DNA of 64,000 nucleotides, taken from NCBI GenBank assembly GCA_028583605.1, contig CM053328.1, positions 31,789,578-31,853,577 on the forward strand. Reading direction: 5' to 3'. The notes under the pieces are model-generated. The model was not told the origin of the DNA, did no database searches, and was given only the letters and a program-made list of their open reading frames with translations. Position 1 is the stretch's first letter. Every line of letters begins with the position of its first letter. The position numbers and the translations under genes are program-made. Below are positions 12,154-22,906 of the stretch, piece after piece. The DNA comes from Dastarcus helophoroides. Its lineage: Eukaryota; Arthropoda; Insecta; Coleoptera; Bothrideridae.

Positions 12154-13097
12154 CATTAAATTTAAGGAAAATATAAAGTTTTCAGAAAAAATCTATGATT
12201 TGTAAAAAGATACTCGTAATTTTGAGAAAAAAAGTAAATACTTGAAGATTAAAGTAACTTTAATTACTTAATTACTAATTACTAAGAAAATCCAAATTTG
12301 GAATTAAACACAAACTAAAACGTGGCCATTTTACACTTTAAACTTCCAGTGGCGGATCAAATCAATTGGGGATCTGAAAGAGTAAAAATTTTGAAACCTG
12401 AAACTTGTCTTAATCCAGATACTACGACATTTTTCGAAATCTAGTGCGCAAACTTGAAAACTCAAGTTTTAATTTATACTTTAATGTTAAAATTAATATT
12501 TTTCTTAGCAATTATGATTGTATCAAAATTATGATTTTTTTTTGGCAAGTGAAACTTTTTTCTCAACATTTGAAGCTTACTAAATGTCTACTTTCCTGAA
12601 ATTCCGACTCCAAATTTGGATTTTTTTAAGAAATATAAACCCTAAATATACATATTCACTCTAAAAAAATTGTAAGAAGCCCCTTTCGGCAAAAGGGCTC
12701 CTGTGCACCGCACACAACTGATTTCCCATAGCTGCGCGACGTGAAAATTTTATAAATTAAGTCGAAATTTCGAGGAAAAGTTTCTAAATTTTAGAAAAAC
12801 TAATCTTTTCATTTCTTTTTTTTAGGAATTTGTCCAACTTCAAAAATTTCGACTTTAAGCTCGAAATTCTAACTGAACTCTTCATTGAATTTTAAAATCA
12901 AACCATTATGAAAAACTGAAAACGAAGAAAAAAATTTTGGGTAAACAAATTTTGACAGAGAAGTGAGAATTTTGGGTAAAATATTAGAAAATTCAAAATT
13001 TTCAGAAATATATTTTTTTTAGAAATTCGGTCTTTTCTTAATATTGTTTAACTTTTCTATCCACAACTTAATTTAAAATTCAGAGAAAGATAGACAC

Positions 13098-13183
13098 TAT
13101 CTCTCTAAAGATGATAGCTTGGCCATCGAAACGCGTTAGAGCAACCTCTGTTGTGATAACCAAGGACTAGTCCGTTCCAGCAA
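13098..13183 (+). mobile_element. Family B fragment, plus arm with internal deletion
   Basis: Contains CTCTCTAAAGATGATAGC, GGCCATCGAAACGCG and TTAGAGCAACC. It then jumps directly to ATAACCAAGGACTAGTCC and GTTCCAGC, so the middle of the arm is missing. The core has CTAAAGA instead of CTGAAGA. A further outer-terminus scrap, GAAGATAACCAAGGACC, lies at 13561-13593. Confidence 0.75.
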
Positions 13184-15271
13184 AACAGAAATCTCTGAGA
13201 TATTTTGCATTTTTACTAGATTTCAACTTTTTCCTTGAAATTTCGATCTTTTTCTCGTAATTTTCATTAATTTTCTCAATTTTTTTATAGTTCCTTTTTG
13301 TTTTGAGAAATATTAATTTTATTCCTCCAGATTCATCTTTTTTCTGACATTTGGATTTTTTCAATTTTTTTTTATATAAACGTCTATTATCTAAACTTTC
13401 TTTTCTAAACTTTTTTAGTTCGTTAGTTGCCTAACGAGTCTCCAGTTATAGTAGATTGTTGTATGCTATGTACAGCCTTAAAGAGTTTGTGCAGATTGCA
13501 GAATAATGGTTTGTTCAAAATTGTTTATATAATGATTTAGTTGCCCCTAGCGAATTTTTTGAAGATAACCAAGGACCAATCCGTTCCATCAATTTCTCTA
13601 GATAAGAATTGCAGAGTTCGTAAAATATGTTGAACTTGAGTTTCAAATTAAATTTTTAAGATAAAAGAAATTTAAGAACATCGTATTACAATCGAAATTT
13701 CGAAGAGTGAAAATTTTGAAATTTAAAATAGATATTTTAAAAAAATATTCTAATTTTAAGCTGAAATTTCCAGTAGCAAAAGTTGAAAATTGCACTTGGA
13801 AATTTAAAGTCGAAATTTAAAAAACCTAAATTAAAACCATCATCGATGATTCTACATTTGTAATTTTGTGAATTTAGAAAGTATTTATTATTATCCCGTA
13901 TATTTTTCTAGTCTATATTCAAGGATTCTATATTAAAAACATTATCTGTGATTGTAATTTTGTGAATTTAGAATGTATTTATTACAATCCCATTCATTTT
14001 TGCTATTCCATATTCAAGGATTCTTTATTCATGATGTATCTTTGAACCGTGATGCCCACGAATAAGGATCTTTAACTATATTGTTATGATTATTTGTTAT
14101 AGTCTCCCCTTACAATGTTCTCTCTATCAAACATCGATGGTTAGTCGTCTCTCAGTGTCGAACATCGATTGATTAACAGCGATCATTTTAAAATAATGAC
14201 CATAATTATTATTAATGTTCACCATAACAGATAGGTGATGTAAAATTTCAACAAAAACATAATCTTGTTTTCAAACATGAACCTTACTTTAATGTAATGG
14301 AAAATTACACCTAATTACTTACTCCGAATCTTTAGAGTTATTCTTGTTTCGTGCATCGGATTTCGTGTCTAATGTAAAATTATTCGCGTTTCCATCGCAA
14401 AATGACCTTCAATTGTAATAATGGTGCAACATATATTAGTGTTTTGAGTCGCTTCCAAGGAGTGTGTAATTGCTAGATTGTTAATATTGCTGTAAATATT
14501 ATCATACAATTTTCGAGGAAAAGAAAATGAACTGTCCACGTTAGATTTATCTACACTTTATACGATTTATCTACATACAGACTATTTGTAGAACTAATTC
14601 ATACTTAAGATTAAAAAAAAAGATACTTTAACAATTAAAAACGTTGGAGCAATATCTTTTGACCTCGAAGGACACTTGGAAATACACCAAATTATAAAAA
14701 TATTTAAGTTGAAAGTTTCTTGAAATTGACGTTACCTATGGCAGCAACAACCTCATTAATCTTAACCTCTTCCTGTAAGATTTAATATTGAAAAATTGTA
14801 CATGAACTAACCATTTAAATCTTATTTAAAAATGAAATTGCTGCTGCTAAGACTAGCTGGGCAGCTAAATATATTGTACTGACGAATTAGAACAAAACAT
14901 CATTCTTTAATCTGCAACGGATTCTCTAAGACTGTGCATGATTAAATTAGTTTTATTACCTAGAGCTAATAAGTGATAAAACTGATGCAGTATTCAGCAC
15001 ACTAGAAAATGTAAATCATTAATATATTCAACAATAATTGTGGTCTTATGACAAAAATAATTGTCATTGTGCTATATGGCCTAAAAAACCAATGGTGAAC
15101 TGCAATTTTACCGGAAAGAATTAGTTAAAAATCTCTAGAACAGAGGAATAATTATCAAGATATTTAGTAACCCAGACTCAGAAAGCTGACAATATGATAG
15201 AAAAATGTCCTATTTCCGCAAAATAAGCATTTATTTGCAAACCTCCAAATCATAAACTTATTAGCTACTCT
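13184..15271. other. Satellite-like DNA then unassigned AT-rich DNA
   Basis: From 13184 to about 13800 the CGAAATTT-type low-complexity sequence continues, with a family B terminus scrap at 13561-13593. Around 13845-14040 there is a two-copy tandem repeat of about 94 bp, marked by TAATTTTGTGAATTTAGAA. No gene was recognised from 14040 to 15271. Confidence 0.6.
13845..14040 (+). repeat. Two-copy tandem repeat, ~94-bp unit
   Basis: TAATTTTGTGAATTTAGAA occurs at 13861 and 13955. It is followed in both by a TATTTATTA run, then a TATTCAAGGATTCT block. Copies are diverged. Confidence 0.75.
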
Positions 15272-15437
15272 TTTTTTTTTGATGGAACGAACTGGTCCTT
15301 GGTTATCTTCAAAAATTGAAATACAGAATGTGTCCCCTGAAACCAAGAAAGATTAAAAAACATAACAAAAGGTTGCTCTAACGCGTTTAGACCACCAAGT
15401 TGTCATCTTCAGAGAGAAACAATTTATCAACTACTCT
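15265..15437 (-). mobile_element. Family B single arm, minus orientation
   Basis: One arm reads from GATGGAACGAACTGGTCC (15281) to the CTTCAGAGAG hammerhead side (15408-15417). On the minus strand the core reads CTGAAGA then a weakened stem II, then TAAA instead of GAAA, so it should be inactive. CTACTCT lies at 15265-15271 and 15431-15437, a possible 7-bp target duplication. Confidence 0.7.
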
Positions 15438-15569
15438 AGCAATTCCACACTAAAAAAGGTCTTCGAAGACAAAGCCCAAATACAAAATTTCCAACGGCTG
15501 ACACTATTGGTTAGAAATCATAATTCAAGAAGGTTGTTCGCTCTAAATTCTTTATTAGTATCATCTGCT

Positions 15570-16965
15570 AGGGTGCAGCCTGTCCATAAACAAATTGTTC
15601 ACACTTAAAACAAAAGTGCATTCCTTAACATCTGGAAATCTCCTAGGATGCCTCAAAAAGAAAAAAAAAAGGAATCTGGCTAACAACTACCACCCTATAT
15701 CTTTGTTGCTCGTTATATTTAAAATAATGGAAAAGGTTATCAACATCGAGATTCTCAAATATCTGGAGAAGAATGGCATCATCTCGGACAGGCAGTACCA
15801 TTTCAGACAACAAGGCTCAACTGGTGATCTATTGGCATTTATTACTCATATCTGTAACTCAGCTATGGAAAAACATGGTGAGGCGTGGGATTGTAGCATT
15901 GCATATCTCAGAGGCTTTTGACAGAGTCTGGCACCGGTCTCTTCTCGCCAAATTAACATCATATGGTCTTTATCCTGGACTATGTCATTTCATATCCAGT
16001 TATCTCGCTGACAGATCTCTTCAAGTCGTCATCGATGGCATCTCATCCGAGAAATTTTCGATGAATGCAGGAGTGCCTTAGGGGTCTGCCCTGTCCTCCA
16101 ACTTTGTTTCTGTTACACATAAACGATCTCTTAACTTTAACTTCCAATCCGATATACAGCTACGCAGCCGCCTGATGTCATCTTTTTTCTCCGACAAACC
16201 ATTATCCGTGGCCACCTCAGATCGACTAAGGGAACAGCATATACAGATAATTAATTGGGATCTCGAAATCATTCTGGAATGGGGTAAGAAAAATCTGGTC
16301 GACTTTAAACGCTTTAAAAACTCAGGCCACGGTTTTCTCTAAGAAAACATCAAGGAATAATGCAACAAAAATACTAATGGACTGGTAAAATCCTCCCGAT
16401 AGAATCCAATCTGTTTATCCTAGGACTGAATGCGAGCACTAACGTCTCTTGAGACAATCATGTGCGCGCCATTGCCAAATCCGCGTCTCAGAAGCTCAGC
16501 TTTTTTTTTGAGCTAAAGCTACTCACCCTAAAATTAGGCAAACACTAGAATACTGTTCTCATGTTTATAGTTCAGCCCAAAGCACACTTTAGCTCTTTTG
16601 GATTCAATTCAAAGAAGAGCGATTTGCCTATTTGATGACGAGAGTTTGACTGATTCTCTCGAAAAAATAGAGCACAGGCGGATGGTTAACTTGTCTCTTT
16701 TCCACAAGTACTATCAGGGGAGATTCTCGCAGGAACTAATAGGATTGACAACATAGTCGAAGACAGCAAATTCCTGTGCGGTCCAGCTTGACACGGTGAG
16801 GACTTCTATCCACGGAGACTCGTTACCGAATGGAATTTTCCCCAAAAATTACATCGAATACTTGTTTAAGAAGGCGATTCATCGTCATCTATCCTTGTTT
16901 CCGCATCCTACTCGCAGTGCTTTGAAGGCATAATGGGGTTGCCCTTTGCGAGAAGTTTAAACTTA
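15570..16965 (+). mobile_element. CR1/Jockey-group LINE, 5'-truncated (copy 1)
   Basis: Reverse transcriptase fragments appear in order in shifting frames: NYHPISLLLVIFKIMEKV, FRQQGSTGDLLAFITHIC, AFDRVWHRSLLAKLTSYG, SMNAGVP then a stop at 16079-16081, and FLLHINDL. The RT active-site YADD is degraded (SYAA). The thumb and C-terminal block (HRRMVNLSLFHKYY) follows, ending with HPTRSALKA and TAA at about 16930. The 3' end is a short A-rich run. This family lacks RNase H and shares its exact 3' end with copies at 24755, 30958, 47985 and 55287. Confidence 0.88.
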
Positions 16966-17656
16966 AAAAATAAAATCCGCTGATCTTTCTCTAAAGACGA
17001 AGTCTTTAACTCTCTAAAGCGAAACTACTCTTGATAATTCAACTTTAAAAGATTGTGGAAAAGTTATTAATATTATCGTCGTAATTATTGTCGTAACAAT
17101 TTCCGAATTAAGAGCATAAAGTAAGTGTTAAATTATTTGTTCTAATATCAGGCAAAAGTTCACAAAAACACCTAAATGTTTCCTATTTCCTTCTCACGCT
17201 AGGTATGTGATAATTGAATTATAAAATTAGCGAAGTTCCTCATGAAAATGTGACGAATTAAAGTAAGGTCTGCATGATACATTGAAATTAATTGAATTTG
17301 TTTTCAACTGAGTTGTGTGTAGTCTAGTGTATCATTGAATAGATTGACTTATAAAACAGGTCGTTACTTATTTAACCCTTCTTTATTGGGATTAGTTGGT
17401 TAAATTAGGCGATGTACACTTGTTACGGCATATCCGTTTTTTTTAACAAAGATAAAATTTAATCAAAATTAATGTTACCGACGCAACAAATTTGGTCAAA
17501 GTCAATCAGTACAAATTGATGAAAACAATAATAAGCTCTGACAGTAATTGTCTGCTGCTTTTCTGCTCCTTTTTTTTCTTTTTAAACCATTCACTGAAAA
17601 AATACAATTGCAACCCTCAAATCATGATTCTTCTATTGTATTTTATCCACACAGGG
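16966..17656. other. Unassigned AT-rich DNA
   Basis: No recognisable gene or repeat was seen. The open frames at 17492-17731 and 17548-17760 run into the hAT terminus and show no motifs. Confidence 0.55.
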
Positions 17657-17765
17657 CAGGGGTCGGCAATCTCGGATTCCAAAGTCGCATGCGATTCTTT
17701 TCAATGCGTAATTGTCGATCTATGTTGCTAATATACAAGTATGATCAAACTACATTTTAAATTTA
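17657..17765 (+). mobile_element. hAT-type terminus (CAGGGGTCGGCAA)
   Basis: CAGGGGTCGGCAATCTC starts at 17657. This terminal sequence is typical of a widespread hAT family and is also the end of the complete MITE at 22696. The opposite terminus was not found nearby, so this is a one-ended remnant. Confidence 0.65.
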
Positions 17766-18068
17766 AATGAAAAAAAGTCGTTAAATTAACTAGAATTTTT
17801 TAATCAGTTAAATTTTCCTGATCACTCATCATTAAGTAATTATATCTTTATAAAACCAAGTTAATGTATTTCATGGGCGAAAGCTTTTCTACAGATTTTC
17901 TTTAAATTTGTCAGACGTCACCAACAGTGTGACCCATACATCTGCAAAATTAAACGACCTGTGCCCATGCCGGAGCCGAGATATTCAATATCAAACTTAC
18001 GATTTTTAACATGTAAAGTATCGGCGAAAGAATGTTTTGAAAAATATTTTAATTCATTGCGGCCAAAC

Positions 18069-18196
18069 ATTTCTATAGATTGTGATAAAAAAAATTATAC
18101 ATTAAGTATTATTGTGAATGAAGTGGTAGAATATTTCTATAGATTGTGATAAAAAAAAATATACATTAAGTATTATTGTGAATGAAGTGGTAGAAT
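18069..18196 (+). repeat. 64-bp tandem duplication
   Basis: TTCTATAGATTGTGATAAAA begins at 18071 and again at 18135. The full 64-bp unit, ending in GAAGTGGTAGAATATT, is almost identical in both, so it is recent. Confidence 0.9.
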
Positions 18197-18940
18197 ATTA
18201 GGATTTTAAGCTGTATTGCTTTTAAATAATCGCAATTTGAAATTACGCACGCATCTTGAAGAATTTCGATGCTTCATTCCGCACGTTAGGGAAACATCTT
18301 AAAGTAATGGCAACATAGTAGTTCTGCCACTTCTTGTAAATGCGTTTAACTTAAAGCTGCGTTGTGTAAATGCATAAGCAATGCAGTGTTGCTCAGCGGC
18401 CGTCTTAAGTAACAGGTCATGAAGTAGGAAATTTGGCAACATAGCATGGTTGTCCACCCTAGCCACCCTCATCCTTGTACTTTTACTTGTTGCATTTGGT
18501 TATTGTAACATGCCGGCAGCTCAACAAATTATAGCGGCTTTTACTAATCGTAGTTATATTATTATTGAAAAGATAATAATTTGTTGCTTGTAGTTGTGTA
18601 GAGAAAATATTCATAGAGTAGATTTGTTCAAAAACTAGTGATAAAACACAGCTAATTTCACAAATTCAACTTGTGGAAACCCGCTTAAATTGCTTAGTGA
18701 CCAGTGTTTTCGCTAAGATTTAGTGGACATAAATATCCCTTTTGATTTACGTTAAGTTGTGTTTTTTTCCTTAGTTGCGTGATTTGTCGTTACGTCAGTT
18801 TTCATTTAAGTGAATGCGGAACGTTATTTAAAAAAATAGTGTATGTTTTTTAGTTTTATGTGAGATACGCAGGTTTGGTGTTTATATTAGTTCAATCTTT
18901 GTAAACTTATAGAAGTCTAAGTTCTTTGACGTTTAACATA

Positions 18941-20420
18941 ATGCCAAAAACCTGCTTGCAGTCCCTGGATGCAAATCCAATTAGTAGTAGTACTTTAAAA
19001 GCTGGAGAATCTGTGGTATCGACTTTTGGCTTTGCAAAAGATCTTGTTTTAAAAAGTAAATGGCTAAAAGCTTATCCCCCGAGATGAATGGTGTCCTTCT
19101 AAATATTCAGTTGTCTGTAGTAAGCATTTTTCAGAAAACGATATTATTAGGGAAGATAATTTTTTATTACCAGACGAAAATGTAAAGAAAATTCCAACAA
19201 AAACTGATCTTAAACCTAATTCAGTGCCTTCAATTTTTTCAAATCTATCCTCAATATTTATCTAAAAAATTACCTATTCCAAGAAAAAAATCCAGAAGAG
19301 AGACATAATGAAACCTTAGCTTGTCATAATGAATTAAACGAATCATTTGAAAAATCAGGACTTAATTAATAGTTTCGACGATTTAGTTTTAAATTATCTT
19401 AAGGAAATCAATATTCCTATTTCTTGGACAATAAAAGTAATAAAAGATAAGAAAATTTATTTTTACATTCTAAATTTAACAGAGGAGATGATTAAAATTG
19501 TCAATCAGATTTCAGTAGATGTAAATATGGTTGCTAAGTTATTTATAAATAAAACAGAATTAACTTTTAAGGATTTAACGTGGATTCTACCTTTTGATTT
19601 AAAATTAACTAGGTGGTCCTAGCTAGAAAATTTACTTAGTTAGATACAAAGATCAAAGAAATATTGATCAATCCTTTACGGTTCTGTTAAAAAAAAGTAT
19701 ATATTTTTTGACTGCTGGCAGATTCTGATAATTTGGAGGCTGTGGGTGATTCAGAAAGTAGTAATAATTTAAATAATATATTATCAATCTTGATCAATTC
19801 AGGTACAATTCTTAATTATTAAAAAAAGCGCTGTTCCTCAGAAACCATAAATATGGCTTTAATGTTGTACACACCTTTCTCCTGATTTAATGCGAGATTA
19901 TTTAAATTTGCCAACTAAAATATATCTCCAATACATTTCATCCATTCTTAATGTTACCGGAAATATTAATCCAAGTACCACTGATAATCACAGAAGCACA
20001 AATAAGTACCTTAATTATGTTTCTAATTCTTTAAAACCCAGTGAAAAAATTGTTGTTCTTTTAACTGATGAAGTATAAGAGGTTAAACCATAGGGGGAAA
20101 AATTGACTTTCTAAAAAATTGTAACCCAAAAGATATTTTATGCCATTTTACTCTTTTAAGTGCACCCCAAGATATATTTTTAAAAGATTTTTATTCTCGA
20201 TGTATCTGCGGTAGAGAACATAAAACTATTCTCATTCGGTTTTCTTCACTGTTTTCCAATATTTTACTAATTAATTATATATATAAATTATATTAAAAAT
20301 AAAACCAGTGAATCCGGTGCCGAAAAGGTAGAATCAAAGAATAAGAGAAGGAAACTCAATACTTTTAATAAATAAAAATAGGAGAAAACACCACCTTATC
20401 TATTAAAAAAAATTTTGTAA
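18941..20420 (+). pseudogene. THAP-domain P-element-like transposase, broken
   Basis: The N-terminus reads MPKTC, and after a shift AVPGCKSN, the first two zinc cysteines of a THAP domain. KSKWLKAYPP carries the conserved Trp, and EWCPSKYSVVCSKHFSEND supplies the final C-x2-H of the C2CH motif. Downstream are parts typical of P-element transposase. These are SWTIKVIKDKKIYFYILNLT (19417-19480), then the 19893-20078 stretch MRDYLNLPTKIYLQYISS with a following KIVVLLTDEV, and GGKIDFLKN. THAP domains bind DNA, and the D of LLTDEV probably corresponds to a catalytic acidic residue. Several frameshifts and stops remove function. Family assignment is from recognised motifs only. Confidence 0.75.
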
Positions 20421-20677
20421 ATAAAAATCATATGCCACAAAATACATACTTATAACATCGTAACGATTCATACCGTAAAAGAAATCTTCAAAAATTAATT
20501 TATAAAACTAATAAAGCGAACAGCAAAATATGATCTTAGTATAGTAGACTTTGACAGAGTGGACAACTATCTAACGTTTGGCAACACCGCATCGAGGGTT
20601 TGTTCATGGCCTGTTAGATAGAGTCGGTCGTGTGTTGCTGACTCAAGAAATCTACTCCAAAGCCGGTTTGGGGATTT

Positions 20678-21039
20678 GTATTGTTGAGCACTATCCGGCT
20701 CGAAATTTAAAAATTCGTGAATTGTAACACTTTATTTCCAAACTGATTTTAAAATACTACAATTATAATTCACTTAACTATCAGACTATCTGGCTAATTA
20801 ACTAACCTGACTAACCAACCGACTAACTGAGGGAAAAACGACCGCGTATTTATAGGTACCGTTCCAGTTTCTAGAACAGAACTTCGTACAGATAAGACTT
20901 ATCGCTTGAGGAAACATCTAGAGCGCTTATCTGTGGTATGATTCATTCTCGCGACCGCGCTTTCAATTATCAAATGTTTCTAGAAAATTCCTCACACAAT
21001 CACCAATACAAACTCTATAACTACATTTGGTTACAGTAT
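20678..21039 (-). mobile_element. Solo LTR, 354 bp, with 4-bp target duplication
   Basis: GTAT occurs at 20678-20681 and 21036-21039, bounding 20682-21035, which starts TGTTGAGC and ends GGTTACA (TG...CA). The related 38-kb repeat reads GGTTTGTATTATTG without interruption, so it serves as an empty site. On the minus strand the order is TATAAATA (20854-20847) then AATAAA (20736-20731), which sets the transcription direction. Between them is a short CTAACTGACT-type repeat. A longer relative is at 60750-61795. The superfamily (Gypsy or Bel-Pao) cannot be decided without coding sequence. Confidence 0.8.
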
Positions 21040-21239
21040 TATTGTATCCACATGGGCAGTCTGTGCTAAAAATCGAGTAGTGTAGTAGAGTTTAGATTAG
21101 CAGCAGTTTGGCGTTTAAGTATCTCTTGCGCAGCGGAGATCTTACGTTCTAAAAACTTTTTGCTACGATTACTGTGGGCAAGGGCCTTAAATACAGTTGG
21201 AGATCTAAGCTACGAAATCAACTGATGCGTTCTAGAGTA

Positions 21240-21650
21240 CCAAATTGGGGAAAGAATAAATCTAGAGCTATATTTTGTATATTATTAAAACAATATTCTT
21301 TAAGATTTTTATCTTCATAAGAAGATCAAGATTAAACATCTACAGTGTACAATCCTTGGAGACATTTACTTGGAGAGCTATAAAATTTCTAGAAAGTTCG
21401 TCTAGAACTCTAATCTGCGTTAAACTATCAAGGACATCTCTCTCTCAAGGACATATTTAAAGACTTAACTAAATTGAGAAAAACTCATATAGAGAACACA
21501 ACATGTTGAAGGACCTAATGAAAGGTGCTATCTTTTTAACGAACCAAGAATAGTTTTGAAAACTTTTAATTCTTAAGCAAATTCACCTAGAGCTGTAAAG
21601 ACACAAAGTGAAATATTTAGAACTTTCCAGTCATCACGATTTTTGAGGCT
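21240..21650. other. Degenerate AGAGCT/TCTAGA-rich DNA, interrupted by insertions
   Basis: Phrases such as TAGAGCTATAAAATTTCTAGA and AAGGACCTAATGAAAGG resemble text at 22910-23600 (GGTCCTTTTAGAGCTCTCAA). The two stretches look like one old repeat field, split by the RTE-like LINE and the hAT MITE. Confidence 0.4.
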
Positions 21651-21666
21651 CTTCGAAAGAAATGTA

Positions 21667-21735
21667 TTTCTTCTTCTTCTTCTTCTTCTTCTTCTTCTTC
21701 TTCTTCTTCTTCTTCTTCTTCTTCTTCTTCTTCTT
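21667..21735 (+). repeat. (TTC)~22 microsatellite, 3' tail of the LINE
   Basis: An almost pure TTC run lies directly at the 3' side of the minus-strand RTE-like LINE. It is best read as the tail of that element, perhaps expanded later. The poly-Glu frame it gives is an artefact. Confidence 0.9.
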
Positions 21736-21777
21736 TTTCTCGTAGTAGATCTTGCTGATCTGTTCTATAACCATATT

Positions 21778-22278
21778 CTATTGTTGTTCTTGTGATAACG
21801 AGTTCCAGCTGTCTCGCCCTCCTCTGGGTAGTCTTCCAGGGGGACGCCGCTGTCCTTCCAGTTTTCCTTCCAGTGCAATGCGGACTATTCCGTTTGGGTC
21901 TATTCTTTTTACGTGTTCGCACCAGAGTCTTGTCCTCTGTTTTCCCAACCTTACTATGTCTTGGACTACACATATTCTTCTAATATCATCGTTTCTTACT
22001 TGGTCCCAAAGAGTCTTGCCTGCTATTATTCTTAAGGTCTTCATGTCTGACGATCGCATCATGTTCTTGGTCTTTCTGGTGTCCGCTCTGCTATCCCATA
22101 CTGGTCTTACACATGTTTTGAAAATGCGGGTTATGCTTTCCATTCGCATATGTTTGTTTTTCCGTATAAGATCACCTAGATAGCCAGAAATTGTGGCCGC
22201 TTCATATATTTGATTTGTTAGGTGCTTTTCTAGGTTTTGACGGTTCGATATGTTTACTCCTAGGTATTTGAGTTCCAT
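21778..22278 (-). CDS. RTE-like LINE ORF2, C-terminal part
   Basis: 166 codons are open from MELKYLGVNIS. The motif YLG, the block CVRPVWDSRAD (normally RPVLLYGSE) and the block DQVRNDDIRRICVVQDIV are typical of the region after the RT palm in RTE elements. It lacks the catalytic palm and so cannot act alone. The upstream part is in another frame at 22282-22542. Confidence 0.7.
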   Translation of the reverse strand: MELKYLGVNISNRQNLEKHLTNQIYEAATISGYLGDLIRKNKHMRMESITRIFKTCVRPVWDSRADTRKTKNMMRSSDMKTLRIIAGKTLWDQVRNDDIRRICVVQDIVRLGKQRTRLWCEHVKRIDPNGIVRIALEGKLEGQRRPPGRLPRGGRDSWNSLSQEQQ

Positions 22279-22687
22279 TACCTATTCTTTAGTTTTGTCT
22301 TGATATATTAGTTTACATCTGATTGGTTCCTTAGAGAAGGTTATGCATTTTGTTTTGTCGACAAATATGGACATGCTAAATCTTTTTGCTATGTTATAAA
22401 AAGCAAATAGTTGCCTTTGTAAGTCATTTTTTGTCTCTACAATAGTAGCATCGTCCGCAGAGTAGATCATGCTTATAGTCCTGTTACTTAGTTTATATCC
22501 TATTTTTAAATCTGCTACCTCTTGAAGTATCATATCTATCATGAGGTTGAAGAGGAAAGGACTTAAACTGACGCCTTGTCTGATGCCTCCGTGTGTTGGT
22601 ATTTCTTTATTTATTTACAATTACCAAATCTCAAGATCTAGTTTGAATGATGTACACTATACACTTATGAGCAACCGAGAATAATCG

Positions 22688-22906
22688 CTTTAAAGCAGGG
22701 GTCGGCAACCTGCTTCGAACGGCAGGCCATTTTCAAAATAATTTTTTTATGCGGGCCGCATATTCAAATGTAACTTAAATAGTGCTCACGCTCTAAGCTT
22801 GTTGATTTTTCCTAAAATTATATTGGTACTTTGAAGGGCCGCGCAAACGGTTGCAAAGGACCGCATGCGGACCGCGGGCCGCAGGTGGCCGACCCCTGCT
22901 CTAAAG
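22688..22906. mobile_element. hAT MITE, 203 bp, with 8-bp target duplication
   Basis: The element runs 22696-22898 from CAGGGGTCGGCAACCTG to GGTGGCCGACCCCTG, an inverted terminal repeat. It is flanked by CTTTAAAG (22688-22695) and CTCTAAAG (22899-22906), an 8-bp duplication with one change. Both the termini and the 8-bp duplication are hallmarks of hAT. It has no coding capacity and is much more GC-rich than its flanks. Confidence 0.9.

Larger units (their letters stand above)
9556..13097. repeat. Low-complexity satellite-like block (CGAAATTTTCAAAA type)
   Basis: The block is made of degenerate short motifs around AAATTTTCAAAA, TCGAAATTT and AAAAGTC, partly on each strand. Exceptions are a TE-like scrap at about 10020-10140, the tandem duplication at 11241-12153, and a GC-richer scrap at about 12665-12745. 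Open frames here (for example 11147-11356) are composition artefacts. Confidence 0.8.
18250..21200 (+). mobile_element. P-element-like (THAP) DNA transposon, decayed, with LTR insertion
   Basis: The transposase remnant at 18941-20420 is flanked by sequences that recur together at 38060-38390. The left flank (18256-18420, GAATTTCGATGCTTC and TAATGGCAACA) matches 38100-38200. The right flank (20570-20681 plus 21036-21170) matches 38160-38370. The short 38-kb copy therefore looks like an internally deleted derivative. The right flank is split by a solo LTR at 20682-21035. Outer ends and inverted terminal repeats are not resolved, so the limits are approximate. Confidence 0.6.
21667..22610 (-). 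mobile_element. RTE-like LINE, 5'-truncated, with (GAA)n tail
   Basis: On the minus strand the reverse transcriptase reads GIRQGVSLSPFLFNLMID (about 22605-22540). ISMIYSADDATIVE follows, where the usual YADD is SADD. The C-terminal part is the 166-codon open frame 22278-21778: MELKYLGVNIS, SDMKTLRIIAGKTLWDQVRN and LGKQRTRLWCEHVKRIDPNG, with a GQRRPPGRLP end. A stop separates the two frames near 22280. The element ends in the GAA repeat at 21667-21735, as many RTE-type elements end in a short tandem repeat. Upstream RT and endonuclease are missing. Confidence 0.82.

Noticed and set aside
21617..21973. Open frame ending in a long poly-Glu tract
   Set aside because: It reads the wrong frame of an RTE-like LINE into its GAA-repeat tail.
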